The position numbers and the translations under genes are program-made. The notes beneath the pieces were generated by a model that made no database searches, was not told the DNA's origin, and saw nothing but the letters and a program-made list of their open reading frames with translations. A stretch of 64,000 nucleotides of DNA from Bryoerythrophyllum caledonicum (taxonomy: Eukaryota; Streptophyta; Bryopsida; Pottiales; Pottiaceae): the NCBI GenBank assembly GCA_963971425.1, contig OZ020524.1, positions 22,559,022 through 22,623,021 on the forward strand, given 5' to 3'. Below are positions 11,399-23,100 of this stretch, in pieces (the first letter of the stretch is position 1; each line of letters begins with the position of its first letter).

Positions 11399-13268
11399 GC
11401 TGTCAACCGAAGCTCCGGAGCTGTGTTTTCCTGCAAGAACAAAAACGCTAGATTGAATGTTCCGGTGATTGATTCTGAAATGGCAGAAATCTCAACCAAT
11501 TATCTTATTCGAGTGAACCTATCCTGCAAACTTCGAATGTATATCATCTGAATTCAGGAAATGGTCGGCACATTTTGTACACTACCTTGTGAGCTTCTTG
11601 AATATGACAGAACTAGCGTTGGACCAACTTTTGCAAAGAAACAAACGACCTTTTACAAAAGAATCAACATGGTAGCCAAAGCTATTTTGTTAGGAACGAA
11701 CGATATGTAAAGAACATGTTTCATAGTAAACCATTTCGGTTATATGCAACAGCTACTACTTCAGAGAAAAGAAGCTTCGGATCAGTTACAAAAACGAGCA
11801 CGGTCATCACAAGAGAATTCACAAAACAGTACTCAAACACAAAGACTCTTCTTCTTCTTGACAGCTTCGATCCATATATCCAAGTCCTGAAATTCTTGTA
11901 TTCGAGTCCACTTAAGTTCACGTTCTCTGTTGTTTACTTTGGAGTTTCATTGAAAGGAGATAGATGTCGGAGGATTTACTATTATGGTTGAGCTGTGGTG
12001 GTTGGTGGCGAAGGCTTGAATGTGATGTAGAGAAACATGAGATTCAGATCATTCTGGCATGACGTGGTAAAGTGAAAGAGAAAGAGTCTGTATCTTGAGT
12101 CAAAAGATTCATCTATCCATATGTTGACTGGGACTTCATGTGTTGAAGTGCGAACTGGAAAGGATGTTTTGTGAATTCTCATGCTGTGTTTTCTAGTGAC
12201 ATTTATTCTCCTCATCAATATGATAAAAGTCCATATTGTTTGCATAAAAGCATCCCTATCTTCTGTTGTGTTCAGCCCCAATATAACACTAAGAGTTGAT
12301 TACAGATATTTTTACCATGTGTGTTTACCCCGGGTTTTACAGCAGTACATTTTTATCACTTACCTCATGCCATTGTCAAGTCACATTTGTTGAACAGTCA
12401 GTTATTGATGAGCAGGCAATGTTACAGGTAAACTATTTCTGTGGTTTTTGCATCGATGCTGTTCAGAGGAAAGTATTAATTTTTCTCAGTTTCCCCCAGT
12501 GATACTTGATGAGCCCATAAAGGAGACATACAATGTGATTTGTCATACCCAAAGCACATGATACTTACATGTCTGCTGAGGATGAGCCTCTTTGTAGTTA
12601 AGAGGAACAGTGGATCATGCCCGATTTACAAGACACTATAAGTGTCACCAGCCTGTCATCATAAGTCACTGCTTGTATCAATAATAAATAATATTGCAGC
12701 ATGTGCAATGATATCCTCATGTGCATTTTGCCCCAGTATGCCTTGTACTCTAATTTTGTTGTCACATAGTCCTTGCCCTACCATTTCTCTCCCACAAGTA
12801 CGGCATATTCTTAGATTATGATACATCACTTCAAGAATATAAAGAGCACTAGGCTACCAAACCAAAGCTGTAAGACTATGATGAAGAAGGTGAAATTTTT
12901 CCCCAAGAACACCCAGGGTGCTGGACAGTGTTCTCATGAATAAAGAAGTGGTACTCATCTCAAGCTGAGAGTTCCATGGTCATAATAAGGCAAACTGTTG
13001 GGAAGAATGCAGGAAACAAAAGAGAGGTTTGCAAAACTAGGTTTTAAGCTAAAAACTAGTCTCTATGAAGACAAGAGTCGACTATTATCACTAGTGATCC
13101 AGTGCAACAAAAAGTTCTCCCATAGCTAAGTTTCCACTCCTAAGTTTGTGCTACCCCAAACCAAAAGGGAACCAAAAAGAGAGAGAATACAGACAGAACT
13201 CTAGATGCTGACTTTACAAAAGAGGATTAAATGGATCATGTAAGAATTTGAATGGAAAGCATGAAGGC
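11399..13268. other. intergenic region between the membrane-protein gene and PEX7
   Basis: No coding signal or recognised repeat is seen. It must hold the membrane-protein promoter and 5' leader (to about 11450) and the PEX7 3' UTR next to 13268. Confidence 0.5.
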
Positions 13269-15841
13269 CTAGGCGCGGGGGTCCATGCCCATCTGCCAAA
13301 CAAAGGTGGTCTCATCCCAGGCCGTGCTGGCCACCAAGCCGTCCACCAACACGCTCATGTCGATCCCCACCGCGAACTCCGTGTGGTGGTTGAGGCGCGC
13401 CAGGAGCGCGTCCTCCGGCTGCTTAAAGTCCCACAAGCACACGGTCATGTCATAGGAGCAGGAGGCGAGCACACTTTCCTGGTGCGGCGAGAACTTGACG
13501 CGACGCACGGCGTACGTGTGGCCTAGCATGCGCGTGAGCTCCTGGCGCGGATGGCGCACGTCCCACACCTTGATGGACTTGTCCACAGACCCCGACGCCA
13601 GCATGAACTCGTTGTACTTGTTCCAGTCGCACGAGAGAATCTCCATCTGGTGGCCCGGGATCACGTACGTCGACCGCGGCTGACGCACGTCCCACACACG
13701 CATCGTGCAATCACCGGAAGCGGACGCGAAAATGTCCGCATGCCTCGGATTCCTGAGATGCCAAAGAAACACAAACCGCGATTCAGTTGCTCTGACGTGA
13801 ACAAGTCATGTGATTCAAGGTCCTAAGCCGCTAGCTATTCACGATAGTAAGCATCACCACCGAAAGATTCTTCACCCTATGAAAGTAGCCGCTCATCAAG
13901 CATCAATGCTTCACAAGAATTCCAAGAATTCGTAAGAAAAAGTATACTCCAACCAAGGTGACACTCGTGCTATACCCTAAGTGAGGCCCTTTGGTATTGC
14001 GCTGATGCCCTCTTTATACTTGTGTGATGTCTATGTCATACTAGAATATAAGGCAATCCATGGGGAAAGTCTAAGGTGAAGAATCTCGTGAAAAAAGTAT
14101 GACAAATTAGAGATGGTCACCGGCTTACCAGGTTGCGTTGTAGACACAGTACGTGTGCTCGGCAAAAGTTCTTATCGAATGTGGGGCATCTAATGTCCAC
14201 AACTGCACTAGAATCCAATGATTTCCAATGTTAGAGCAAACGATTTGCATGTTCTCAACGAGTTACATGCAGATATGATACAGGCCTACATTCACTCCAA
14301 CAGATGTAAAGGTTATAGTGTAGGGGGGAGTCGTAATTGGTGACATCAAGGACGAGTTATTGAGGTCCCCTCATAAGTAGGTAAATGCCTACCCGAATAG
14401 TGTCATCCCAAGAAGCACTCAAAAATGAATCCTTCCTGACCATATTCCAGTCCACAGAGGCCCTGCTCCAACACACAGTAGACTGATCAGTGCAAATCGA
14501 CTACAATCCACAGCATTGGCGTCAGTCATGAAATAAACCTTTTGCCTGAAAAAAGTGAAAGGACCAAGTCATTTCTAATACGAAAGAAAAAGACATACAC
14601 TTCATGTGCATGCTCGTGACGGTTGCTAACTGGGTTGGCCATGGGAGGGGCTGACAAATCAAAAACCTGAAAGAAACAAAAAAAAAAAACAGCATTGTGC
14701 AGGAACATTGTCAGATTTTTATCTTGTAAGCGGCATATTACAAGGCGACCACGTACAAGGCCACCCTCAAGTGAAACTATTTTCCAACAACAGATCAAGT
14801 GTGTTCTGTATAGATCAGGGTTTGAGGGTAATCAGATTAAAATTGTCTCCTAAACATGTTCAAAGCCTCCAGCCTTCTATACGAACAAGAGCTGCTAAAT
14901 GATTACCTTGATGCTGCCATCTCCACTTGCTGACACCAGCACATTTTCATTTTCCTGTTGTGCAATCCAAGTAAGTTATCAAAAAGGCAGATTCCGTTAA
15001 AAGAAACAACGCATTGCTTTCGAGCTTCAGCTACTAAAGATCTGCACATAAATAAGCACTTGATGAAAGCTTACCTCAGACCAAGCACAATCATAGAGAC
15101 CATCGGGAGTATCGAACGCAGCTATTTGCACCATGCCATTAGGAGTCACCTGCAGCACCAAAAGTAAAGAAACAGTTAAATCCCCAGAAGAAAAAAACTG
15201 GGCAGCTATCTAGTCCCACTAAACAATTCTTCAAAGTGAAAACATGCATACTTACGTCAAGAATGTGCTGCCGGCCAGTACCAACAATGCCAAAGTTCTG
15301 TGAAGTGGACACAGCCAGGCGATTCTCCAGAAACGGACTAAATTTGACCTGAAAAACTCAACAGATTCTGCACCTCAGTTTCGAAACCCACATCGAACAC
15401 CATGAGTCTTTTAAGGTGATGAGACAAGGCACCGAACCGATCTTCCGTCAACACAAAACTAGAAATCTTTTCGCTATCACGATAAACCATACCTCTCCAC
15501 ATATCAACAAGCCCCAAAACGAAAAACCTAAACTAAACCCAGGTCTGCGTTCAAAATTGAAGACTCTTCCTCCCCGAAATCCTCCCAGAAACACCGAGAT
15601 TCCCAAAACCCTTCAAATTCCGCTTCACCCCACCAAAACCCATAAATCGAATCCCTCAAAAATCCTCTAAATTAGGTCATCCACAACGAAAACCCCCAAC
15701 CAAGTCCCAGCGGGAAATCTGTCGATCCCGAGTCCTTGAAAAGAGCGATCGAGCTCATCCCGGAGCTGAATTGAAGAGAGAGAGAGAGAGAGGTGTGGGG
15801 CTTACAGAGTAGCCGTTGAAGGCGGTCTTGAACATCGGCAT
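13269..15841 (-). CDS. PEX7: peroxin 7, PTS2 receptor (WD40 protein)
   Basis: Eight exons give 315 aa: 15841-15806, 15348-15256, 15149-15075, 14954-14907, 14666-14599, 14462-14393, 14202-14129, 13752-13269. All junctions are GT-AG and the sum is exactly 316 codons, the usual PEX7 size. The start MPMFKTAFNGYSVKFSPF is diagnostic for PEX7. WD repeats follow: DGLYDCAWSE...LVSASGDGSIKVFD, SVDWN...SASWDDTIR, HTYCVYNATWNPRHADIFAS, DWNKYNEFMLASGSVDKSIK, GHTYAVRRVKFSPH, and the final STAWDETTFVWQMGMDP. PEX7 binds the N-terminal PTS2 signal of matrix proteins in the cytosol and, with PEX5 in plants, brings them to the peroxisome. A second ATG lies six bases downstream. Intron 1 holds a short GA repeat near 15776-15792. 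Confidence 0.96.
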
Positions 15842-16289
15842 GGTAGAACAATCCACCAGAGGATTGTGCACCCTACGAGACGAAGGAGGTGCAGAACTTG
15901 CAACAAGTCCCGTACTGCTGGTGCGGTGGAGTGATTGATTGATTCCAGGGGCACCCTCCCCCTCTTCCGCGCCTTGCCTCCTCCGCGCCTCGTGTCTGCG
16001 AGCTTGGTGAGGCTGCCTGCGAGCTTGGCTTGGCTAGGCTTGGGCTCGGCACCGTCACGCCCGTCAATCGGTGTCGCTGCGTTCTTGTGTGTGTTTCTCT
16101 CGGCGTGTCTCGGTGCAAGGCCTTTCCTTTGGATCACGTTAGTTTGGTAGCACGACCTTTCCAAAGCCTGCCCCTATTCTCAGTTGGGGGCTATTTTTAG
16201 CATGACGGGATCATAAGTAGAGATGCATGCCCCAAATTTGGTGGAACCCCCAAACTAAGAGGGCCACGAAAATGACCTCATGCCAGTCA
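15842..16289. promoter_or_regulatory. PEX7 5' flank
   Basis: The sequence directly upstream of the PEX7 start is GC-richer, with CT-rich and TTGATTGATT words. It contains no gene on the opposite strand, so it is taken as promoter and leader. No specific element is identified. Confidence 0.35.
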
Positions 16290-16406
16290 CCCTTAAAGGT
16301 AAGTGGGGGACCATATATACGGTCACATATTTTACTCTTAACATACAAAAAATGTATTTGAAATTAGCAAAACTTACACCTTTGGATTCAAGATTCTTCA
16401 GCTAAC

Positions 16407-16468
16407 AAGAAGAAGAAGAAGAAGAAGAAGAAGAAGAAGAAGAAGAAGAAGAAGAAGAAGAAGAAGAA
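16407..16468. repeat. AAG/TTC microsatellite (LINE 3' tail)
   Basis: About 20 uninterrupted AAG units end at the LINE hairpin. The same trinucleotide ends every copy of the family in the window, so it is the element's tail and not an independent microsatellite. Confidence 0.9.
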
Positions 16469-16560
16469 CGCCGGTCCCCGTAAGGAGGCCGGCGTGAATA
16501 AAATGTCCGTTCATTCCACTACTAAGTCCATGCCCACCGGACATGGGTTAGTAGTATGGA
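16407..16560 (-). mobile_element. LINE tail (Dualen-like family), 154 bp
   Basis: It consists of a long AAG repeat (16407-16468), the hairpin CGCCGG-TCCCC-GTAA-GGAGG-CCGGCG type stem, GTGAATAAAATGTCCGTTC and GCCCACCGGACATGG. It is flanked by perfect 11-bp duplications CTTCAGCTAAC at 16396-16406 and 16561-16571. Deleting it restores the A-family element. Confidence 0.92.
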
Positions 16561-17282
16561 CTTCAGCTAACATCTTTCATTTTGAGGGCATTTCAATATG
16601 TGAACCTTATCATGCTCAAATACGACACCATACACGTAGAATACATGACCATTTTGCAACTTCTCGAGCATGTAGTAGGTGCGATAATGGTCTAAATTAA
16701 AATTGTCATGTGTCATTGGATCACGCTTAACACTAATACAAACTTTTGTAACTATCATATACATCAATTTTTACACCTTGTATGTCAAATACACCAAAAA
16801 AAATATCATTTTGCAACCCAAATGAGGCTTCTCTGACCTTTAAGGGTTAACCCTTTGAGGACAAGAGGTCCACAGGTGGTCATTTTCAAAGTAATCTGCG
16901 AAAAGTGCATTGGCCAATTCATCGTAGCTTGTATCTGTAAATTGAGATATTTTGCGTGGATGGACGTTTGCGCTTCCAACAACTGTGGTGAGAATGTGTG
17001 CCGGAGTTTGATGAGCAAATCACGGTTGCAATACAATGTACCCTCTGTGTAGATGATGATCTATTATTCTTGTAGATTCTCTCAGGTTGCATGAAAGGGC
17101 TCTCTCATAGTCAAGGCCCACAAATTAGTCACTGGTGAGTGTCTCACTTATCTTCAAGCCTATGTTTATGCACAAACAACTCACCTCCGTTGTGAATCTC
17201 CCCGATATCTCCATCCAAAGACTATAATTGTTCATGGTGCTAGTGTGTGTCCTCAACAACAACATCATTGCACCGCTCAAGT

Positions 17283-18236
17283 TTAACCCCCAAGGTACCA
17301 AGACAGTTTAACACCAAAAACACTTCAAAATTGTTGGATTCTAGTGCAATGAATAAAGAAGGAAACAAAAACTTTTATTTTTAGGTCTGACCGTAGGATC
17401 TAAATAAAGGCTTATTAAGTAATACATGTACAAAATTTCATAAACTTTGACCGCACGGATTGAAAGATTATAGTGTTTGAAGTCAAGAAAATGGTTCATT
17501 TTCTTCCCTGCGTTTAGTAGATCAGCAGACTTTGACTTCACTTGGTGTCAAAAAAATTCACTACACAAGGTCTAAATCTATTACCATCTTTTTAAGCATG
17601 ATGTTGGATCCTTACACACCAATTTTTAGAGGTAGAGACGGGGTGTAGCATATTCAAAACAAGTGTGCAAGGAGTGGAGGCTCGAAATTTGTTGATTCAC
17701 ACATTAATTTTTTTTGAACTTAATATGTTTTTTTAATGATAATCCGAATGGTTAATAGGAAGGTTTACATTACATATTGTTGTGGAAAAAATAAAAAGTG
17801 AAAAATATAAAGATGCCTAGGTTTTATGTGGAAAAGAAGAAGTTTTTTTGGTACCTTGCCCGACAATGACTGACAATGTGTGAAAATGTTTGACTTGGGT
17901 TGGTATGCTATTTTTCACTAAAGACAAGAATTTTTTTTTTGACAATATGAAGGGAAATAATATTACTTCCAAGTACTGAAAATCTCACTTTCAATAGAGT
18001 GTCCTATCAAAAGTTTTTGGAGGTGCCCGAGGTGCCCGCCCTCCCCATTTAAAATTCAAAACCCTATAACTTTTCATCAAATGTCCGATTTAGGAAAAAA
18101 TTGTTTTCCCACTATGATCTTGGTAATGTCTTTCTATAGTAAAAATTTCAAAGAAGAATGTTGGAAACTGACACCATAGGAACTTGACCAAACTTTCAAA
18201 AAGCCCTTTTTGGACACTTGGTCCTTTAGGGGTTAA
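17283..18236. mobile_element. TIR element family B, copy 1
   Basis: The left end TTAACCCCCAAGGTACCAAG and the right end (read inverted) TTAACCCCTAAAGGACCAAG pair with 17 of 20 matches. The interior has the family core TTTGACCGCACGGATTGAAA (about 17447) and no ORF. Other copies or pieces lie at 18498-19306, 19453-20870, 52029-52490 and from 53857. Confidence 0.6.
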
Positions 18237-18501
18237 GAAATCTATCAACGAGCACTTTGACGAGCTTCTCAAGGTGTGTTGTGAGTACAAAGTGATCAAG
18301 AGGTTGGGGCCAACAAAATCCGCCAATTTGAAGTCTCATTTGACACCGGAGATTGTTGGGATTACTTACACCGGACCAATTGCTTGCTTCACTTTACCCT
18401 TTGGCAGATCCCAACAAGGATATGTGAATTACATTTGTAAACATTACAAGGAGGTCATTGAATCAGAGAGTTTCATCCCGGAAATGCATAGAGACCTCTA
18501 G
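18237..18501 (+). pseudogene. unidentified coding-like fragment between B elements
   Basis: The frame running into the TAG at 18499-18501 reads like protein: INEHFDELLKVCCEYKVIKR, then TPEIVGITYTGPIACFTLPF and QQGYVNYICKHYKEVIESE, ending MHRDL. It begins inside the right end of B copy 1 and ends at the start of B copy 2. Base use is less AT-rich than its flanks. There is no start codon of its own and no splice context. I do not recognise the family; it may be a captured host exon or a remnant of the autonomous element's protein. Confidence 0.4.
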
Positions 18502-19306
18502 AGGACCAAGACATTTTCCCCTCAAAATCACTCCAAAACTGCCATTTTCAGCGCATTCAACTCCAAATGATACAAAATGTTTTTTCTGAAAATTCAACCA
18601 TAGGATCTTGTACGAGAGTTGTATGAAAGTGTGTTGTGAAAATTTTGGTAAGTTTGACCGCACGGATTGAAAGATATCAACCTTTGAAGTGAGACATAAT
18701 CTCTTTTTGAGGTCATACGAAACACCTTCAACAAACTTTGACCACCTTCTATAGCAACTTTTTGCACTAAGGGTCGTGAATTTATTATGTTAACTTGAAA
18801 AGGATCATGTTAGGCACATGTGCACCAAATTTTAGAAGTAGAAGAGGTGTAGAAGATGTCCTAAAAAATCGTGCAATGCAACTATGTGCTGAGAATCAAC
18901 AATACACTTTATATTTTACATATATCATATCCTTCTCAAATTTTTGAAATTCACAAATTCGTACGGTAGATGCAAAGATCTCAATTTCCTTTCCAATAGG
19001 ACATTTTATTTCTTTTAGATGGACAAAAACTAGAATTTCTATTGAATTTAGAAGTTATTAAAGTTTGGTGACAATATTTATGATATGTCACACTAAACTG
19101 CTGCACTGTTTGTACATGTAAGTGAAAATAAATTGTAATTTTTGAACCGTAAGTTGGAATTCTACAAAATTTGTGTCTACGCAAAGCTAATCAAAAGTTG
19201 TCCATTTAAATAAAAATCTCAGAAAATAATGCCAAGAATTGAGAACGTGGTACCTTACCAAAACTCAAAATGTCCACCGAGGGGACTTTGGTCCTTTAAG
19301 GGTTAA
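18498..19306. mobile_element. TIR element family B, copy 2
   Basis: The right end is GACTTTGGTCCTTTAAGG-GTTAA (to 19306). The left end starts GAGGACCAAGACATTTTCCC, lacking the outermost TTAACCCCTAA. The core TTGACCGCACGGATTGAAAG is at about 18654. Non-coding. Confidence 0.5.
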
Positions 19307-19452
19307 TTCAGGTCTATTTGAAAACACTCCTCTCAAACGACTCTTTCTAGTTAAAAGTAACTTTCGGCAGCAATGTTTTGGCTCTTCATCAGAAAGTTGA
19401 ATGTTTTCGTCAATTCTGGTTCATATGTACAAAACTTTCAATTATTGCAAAT

Positions 19453-20870
19453 TTAACCCCTCAAGGTGCATATAACCCTTTTGGAAGGGGGCCAACGTTT
19501 CTCATTTTGGATAGGTTCCTAAAATTCAGAAAAATATTCTTTTTCTTTGAAATTTTTATACTAGATTGTCCTTGATAAGAGCTTTGTGGAAATTTTATTT
19601 TTATTTCTATTGGATTCATAATGTGAAAGTTATTAGCCTTCTAAGTCGAATTGGAGACTCTGGGCAACTACAAAATGTTCGCCAGAAGTTTCTTTTGACA
19701 TTGAGATTTTTCATACATATAGATAATATTACCTTCTTTGAAAATGATTCTTGTCAAAAAGGTTCTTGTCTAAATTAGTGTAATTTTTTTTGAACCCACG
19801 TCAAACATTTCACACATTTTGGTCAAGGGGAGGATTTTTTAATCTTTTCAATATAAACCTAGAAATCTCCATATTTTTCACTTTTCATTTTCTCAAAAAC
19901 GATATGTGGTTAAAACCTACTTATTGACCGTTTGGATTATCATTCTAAAACATATCAAGTTCACAAAAAAATAAAACATGAAATGGCAATTTTTGAACCT
20001 CCACTCCTTGCACACTTGTTTTAAATATGCTACACACTTGTTTTAAATATGCTACACACTTGTTTTAAATATGCTACACACTTGTTTTAAGTATGCTACA
20101 CACTTGTTTTAAATATGCTACACACTTGTTTTAAATATGCTACACACTTGTTTTAAATATGGATTGAAAGATATATGCTTTTGAAGAGGGCAAAATTGTT
20201 TTCTTCCACTGTGCCCAGACAAGGCCAACGTACTTTGACTCAAGATAATGGCATGTTTTTCCTCTACACATTGCATAAACTCAATGGATCTATGTTTTAC
20301 CTTGCGTTAGGTCATTGCATGCCAAAAATCACAAGAACTACAAGTGCTTACGATAAGAAAAATGGACCTGCAATGACTAGAGGAATAGAAAGTGGCCTTT
20401 TACATAGGAAAGCAATTTTATTTTTTAAATAGAGAAATAATTGTTGGATCTAAAATCCAAACAGTGAATAGAATTATCATGACTTATTCTAACAGTAAAA
20501 AAATATATTTAAAAAGAAAGTGAAATCTTCCATTCCTATGCGCATCTTCATGTGAAAACAACAAAGGTTGCCAAGAACTTTCCTTCACTACTACCCGCCT
20601 CAAAAAAGTGCAACTGTCAACTCTATAATCACTCTATTCATCTCTATAGTACCTTGCCCAGCTGCCAAAAGAGTTGAGCTTTTTATGTTTGAAGCACCAT
20701 AATTTTTTCCCTATAAGTCCAAAAAAATAAAAGAAAAATTCTCCGCAAAGATAACTGTTATTCCTATCCTACCAAAGAATTCAAGAAGTTATCTTCAAAA
20801 ATGGATTTTTTAGAAACCTACCCAAAATTGATTTGTACCCCGTAGGTACAAATGGTTCTTTAGGGGTTAA
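19453..20870. mobile_element. TIR element family B, copy 3, with expanded tandem repeat
   Basis: The ends are TTAACCCCTCAAGG (19453) and, inverted, TTAACCCCTAAAGAACC (20870). The part 19790-20015 is an inverted match to 17640-17900 of copy 1 (shared: CAAACATT-TCACACATT, CTCCACTCCTTGCACACTTG). It contains the 22-bp tandem array described separately. Confidence 0.5.
20013..20160. repeat. 22-bp tandem array, ~6.7 copies
   Basis: The unit CACTTGTTTTAAATATGCTA-CA is repeated almost perfectly (one A-to-G change in one unit). A single unit is present, inverted, at about 17646-17670 in B copy 1, so the array arose by expansion inside this B copy. Confidence 0.95.
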
Positions 20871-20954
20871 AGCCCATTCAATATCAATTAGTTTCTTCAA
20901 TGGCTCATTTTCACACAATACAATAGGTTGTGGCTTGGTTGCTGCAAAAAGCCA

Positions 20955-21188
20955 TTAACTTTTAAACGTCAGTTGGAAATTGTATATACGGGCACGTATT
21001 TTACTCTATAGGATACAAAAAATGTATTGAAGTTTAGCAAGACTTACACCTTTGGATAAAAAATTCTTCAACTAACATCTTTCATTTGGAGGTCATTTCA
21101 ATATGTTAATCTTATCATGTTCAAACACGACATTATACATGTAGAATATTGTATCCACCAGTAGCACCTTTTGACGTTTAAGGGTTAA
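20955..21188. mobile_element. MITE family A, copy 3
   Basis: The ends TTAACTTTTAAACGTCA and (inverted) TTAACCCTTAAACGTCA delimit 234 bp with the core GCAAGACTTACACCTTTGGA. Same size as copy 1 (233 bp). Non-coding. Confidence 0.65.
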
Positions 21189-21277
21189 AGTTTGGATGCA
21201 TAAACTTAGTAAGATACACTATCTTCAAATCATATACGTCTGAATTATTTCCTTGGTCAGAAGTTGGTGACTGTCAA

Positions 21278-21677
21278 CCCTTCAAGGTGTGAGAAGCCAG
21301 ATTTGGGTAGCAACATGATATTTTCTATTTGTAGTCAACATACAAGTTGTAAGAATTGATATATATATATATATATATGATAGTTACAAAAGTTTGTATT
21401 TGTGTTGAGCCCAATCCAATGACACATGGCATTTCAAATTTAGATTGTTATTGCACCTACTACATGTTTGAGAAGTTGCAAAATGGTCAATGTGTATTCT
21501 ATATGGATGGTGTTGTATTTGAACATGATATAATTCAAAAATTGAAATGACCTCCAAATGAGAGATGTTAGTTGAAAAATCTTCAATCTAAAGGTGTATG
21601 TCTTGCTAAAACTACATGTTTGTATTCCAAGAGTAAGATACGTGTTGTATATATGGTCCCCTACATACCTTTAACAG
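21278..21677. mobile_element. TIR element family A, long form, inverted to its neighbour
   Basis: The ends are CCCTTCAAGGT (21278) and ACCTTTAACAG (21677). The interior is the reverse complement of the 16290-16846 element. It holds an (AT)n run at about 21358-21378. It lies head-to-head with copy 3, only 90 bp away. Confidence 0.6.
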
Positions 21678-23100
21678 TTAAGGTTATACATAATCTCGAC
21701 AAGTAGCATTGGTATTACTAGCCCACAGTTTCAAGCTCCGTTGTTCCAGGGTTAAGCTGCAAGAATTTGCAGAATGAGAAACCCGAAGACCAAAAACCTC
21801 GGTACAAGTTCAATGAGATGCACGGATGATTGCTTTTTTAACCCTACATTAGCGCCTAAGAGACCTTGGCAAGGTTGTTTTTTGTGCTTTAACTCTTGTA
21901 ACTCTTTCTACAATAGTCTATTGTCTCTCGCATACTCTGAAAGCATTTTGAGCTCCTCATTAGCTTTCCCAGGGATCATTCCAATCTCTAATCCATGCAA
22001 GCATCAACAAACTATAGTGATTTCCATGAAGTGGAGTCGTAGATTTTTGCGCTGAAATGTACTCACTGTACAAATGATGTTTTGCCCAATCTACTAAGCT
22101 CGTAGATTGTCTCTGACTCTCATGGCCCACGTAGGTGCTAAGGGGTCAAACCAAACTTGAAGAACAAAACCCACACATGGATTGTACAAATTTGCACTCA
22201 CTCTAATCTCAAACCTCGCAACATTTGAGGTCAACCCTAACTTGATCTCAAATGCTTCTCAAAGACCAGATTCTCCCAAAGTGTATAACGGATACAATGG
22301 GTAAATTTGATTTTTGCCTTGTACATACGGTTATTTAACTAAGGACTACCCTTGCTCTGTTGAAACAACGATGAATCACTTATCACACAGAAAAATTGAA
22401 ATGCTTGAGTGGAATCAAAAATATATTGGTGTTCTTTCTTCGATGTACTTGTACGCCTTTTCTCCTAGACTCAAAGATTGCATCTAATCACAATTAGCAT
22501 AACCTCCTTACTATCAAATTTAAAAACCAATTTAGGTATCCCATAAAACAACCTATAAGCTACTATGAAGTCTACAAATCATCCCAATCAATTCTTCTCA
22601 AACTTTGTTCTACTTTCAAAAGTAATCCAATTTTTTTCATTATAAATCCAAGCCACATCATTCCTCAAAATTCAAAATCTCTAAGGGCACTACACTGAGA
22701 ATCCAAGCTGAACGTAGATCTAGACTCCCCGCGTTTCCAAAATCTACGTCTTGCGTAGATCAAGAATCTAGTACGTTCCAACATTTTCCAACGGACGCAT
22801 CCTCACAAACAGATGAATGAAAATCATCCGGAACCATCATCCATCATCTATCGCAAGCCAGAAAGAAGCCTGACACAAGTGATGCCAACCTCCTTCCTCA
22901 CAAGCTCTTCAGCGCAACTCGCAGCAGCGATGCTGGTGCACCTCCTCCATCGCCATGGCGCACAAGCAATGCCGCACCACCTGCTTCTAACGGATGTCTT
23001 CTCATAATCTGAGCCCCAGTAACGCCGCAGAAAAATCATGTTCCATCGCCATGGCAATCACTGATTGAGTTCTTGAGTGGGAGGTTTGAAGGGAATAATT
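21678..23100. other. intergenic region upstream of the NPSN gene
   Basis: No gene is seen. Around 22288-22350 the sequence TGGGTAAATTTGATTTTTGC and the following ~40 bases match 55665-55730, next to the copia primer-binding site, so a small copia LTR fragment lies here. The last ~300 bp (GC-richer) are taken as promoter and leader of the NPSN gene. An ATG at 22813 opens only a short upstream frame. Confidence 0.5.

Larger units (their letters stand above)
16290..16846. mobile_element. TIR element family A, long form, split by a LINE tail
   Basis: The ends CCCTTAAAGGT (16290-16300) and ACCTTTAAGGG (16836-16846) are perfect inverted 11-mers. The interior matches the minus-strand copy at 21278-21677 along its length (GGGGACCATATATA, CTTACACCTTTGGAT, CATTTTGCAACTTCTC, CAAACTTTTGTAACTATCATAT). 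A LINE tail (16407-16560) interrupts it with an 11-bp duplication. No ORF. Confidence 0.7.

Noticed and set aside
20013..20160. CRISPR-like array of 22-bp repeats
   Set aside because: Repeats are directly adjacent without spacers, in a plant nuclear transposon.
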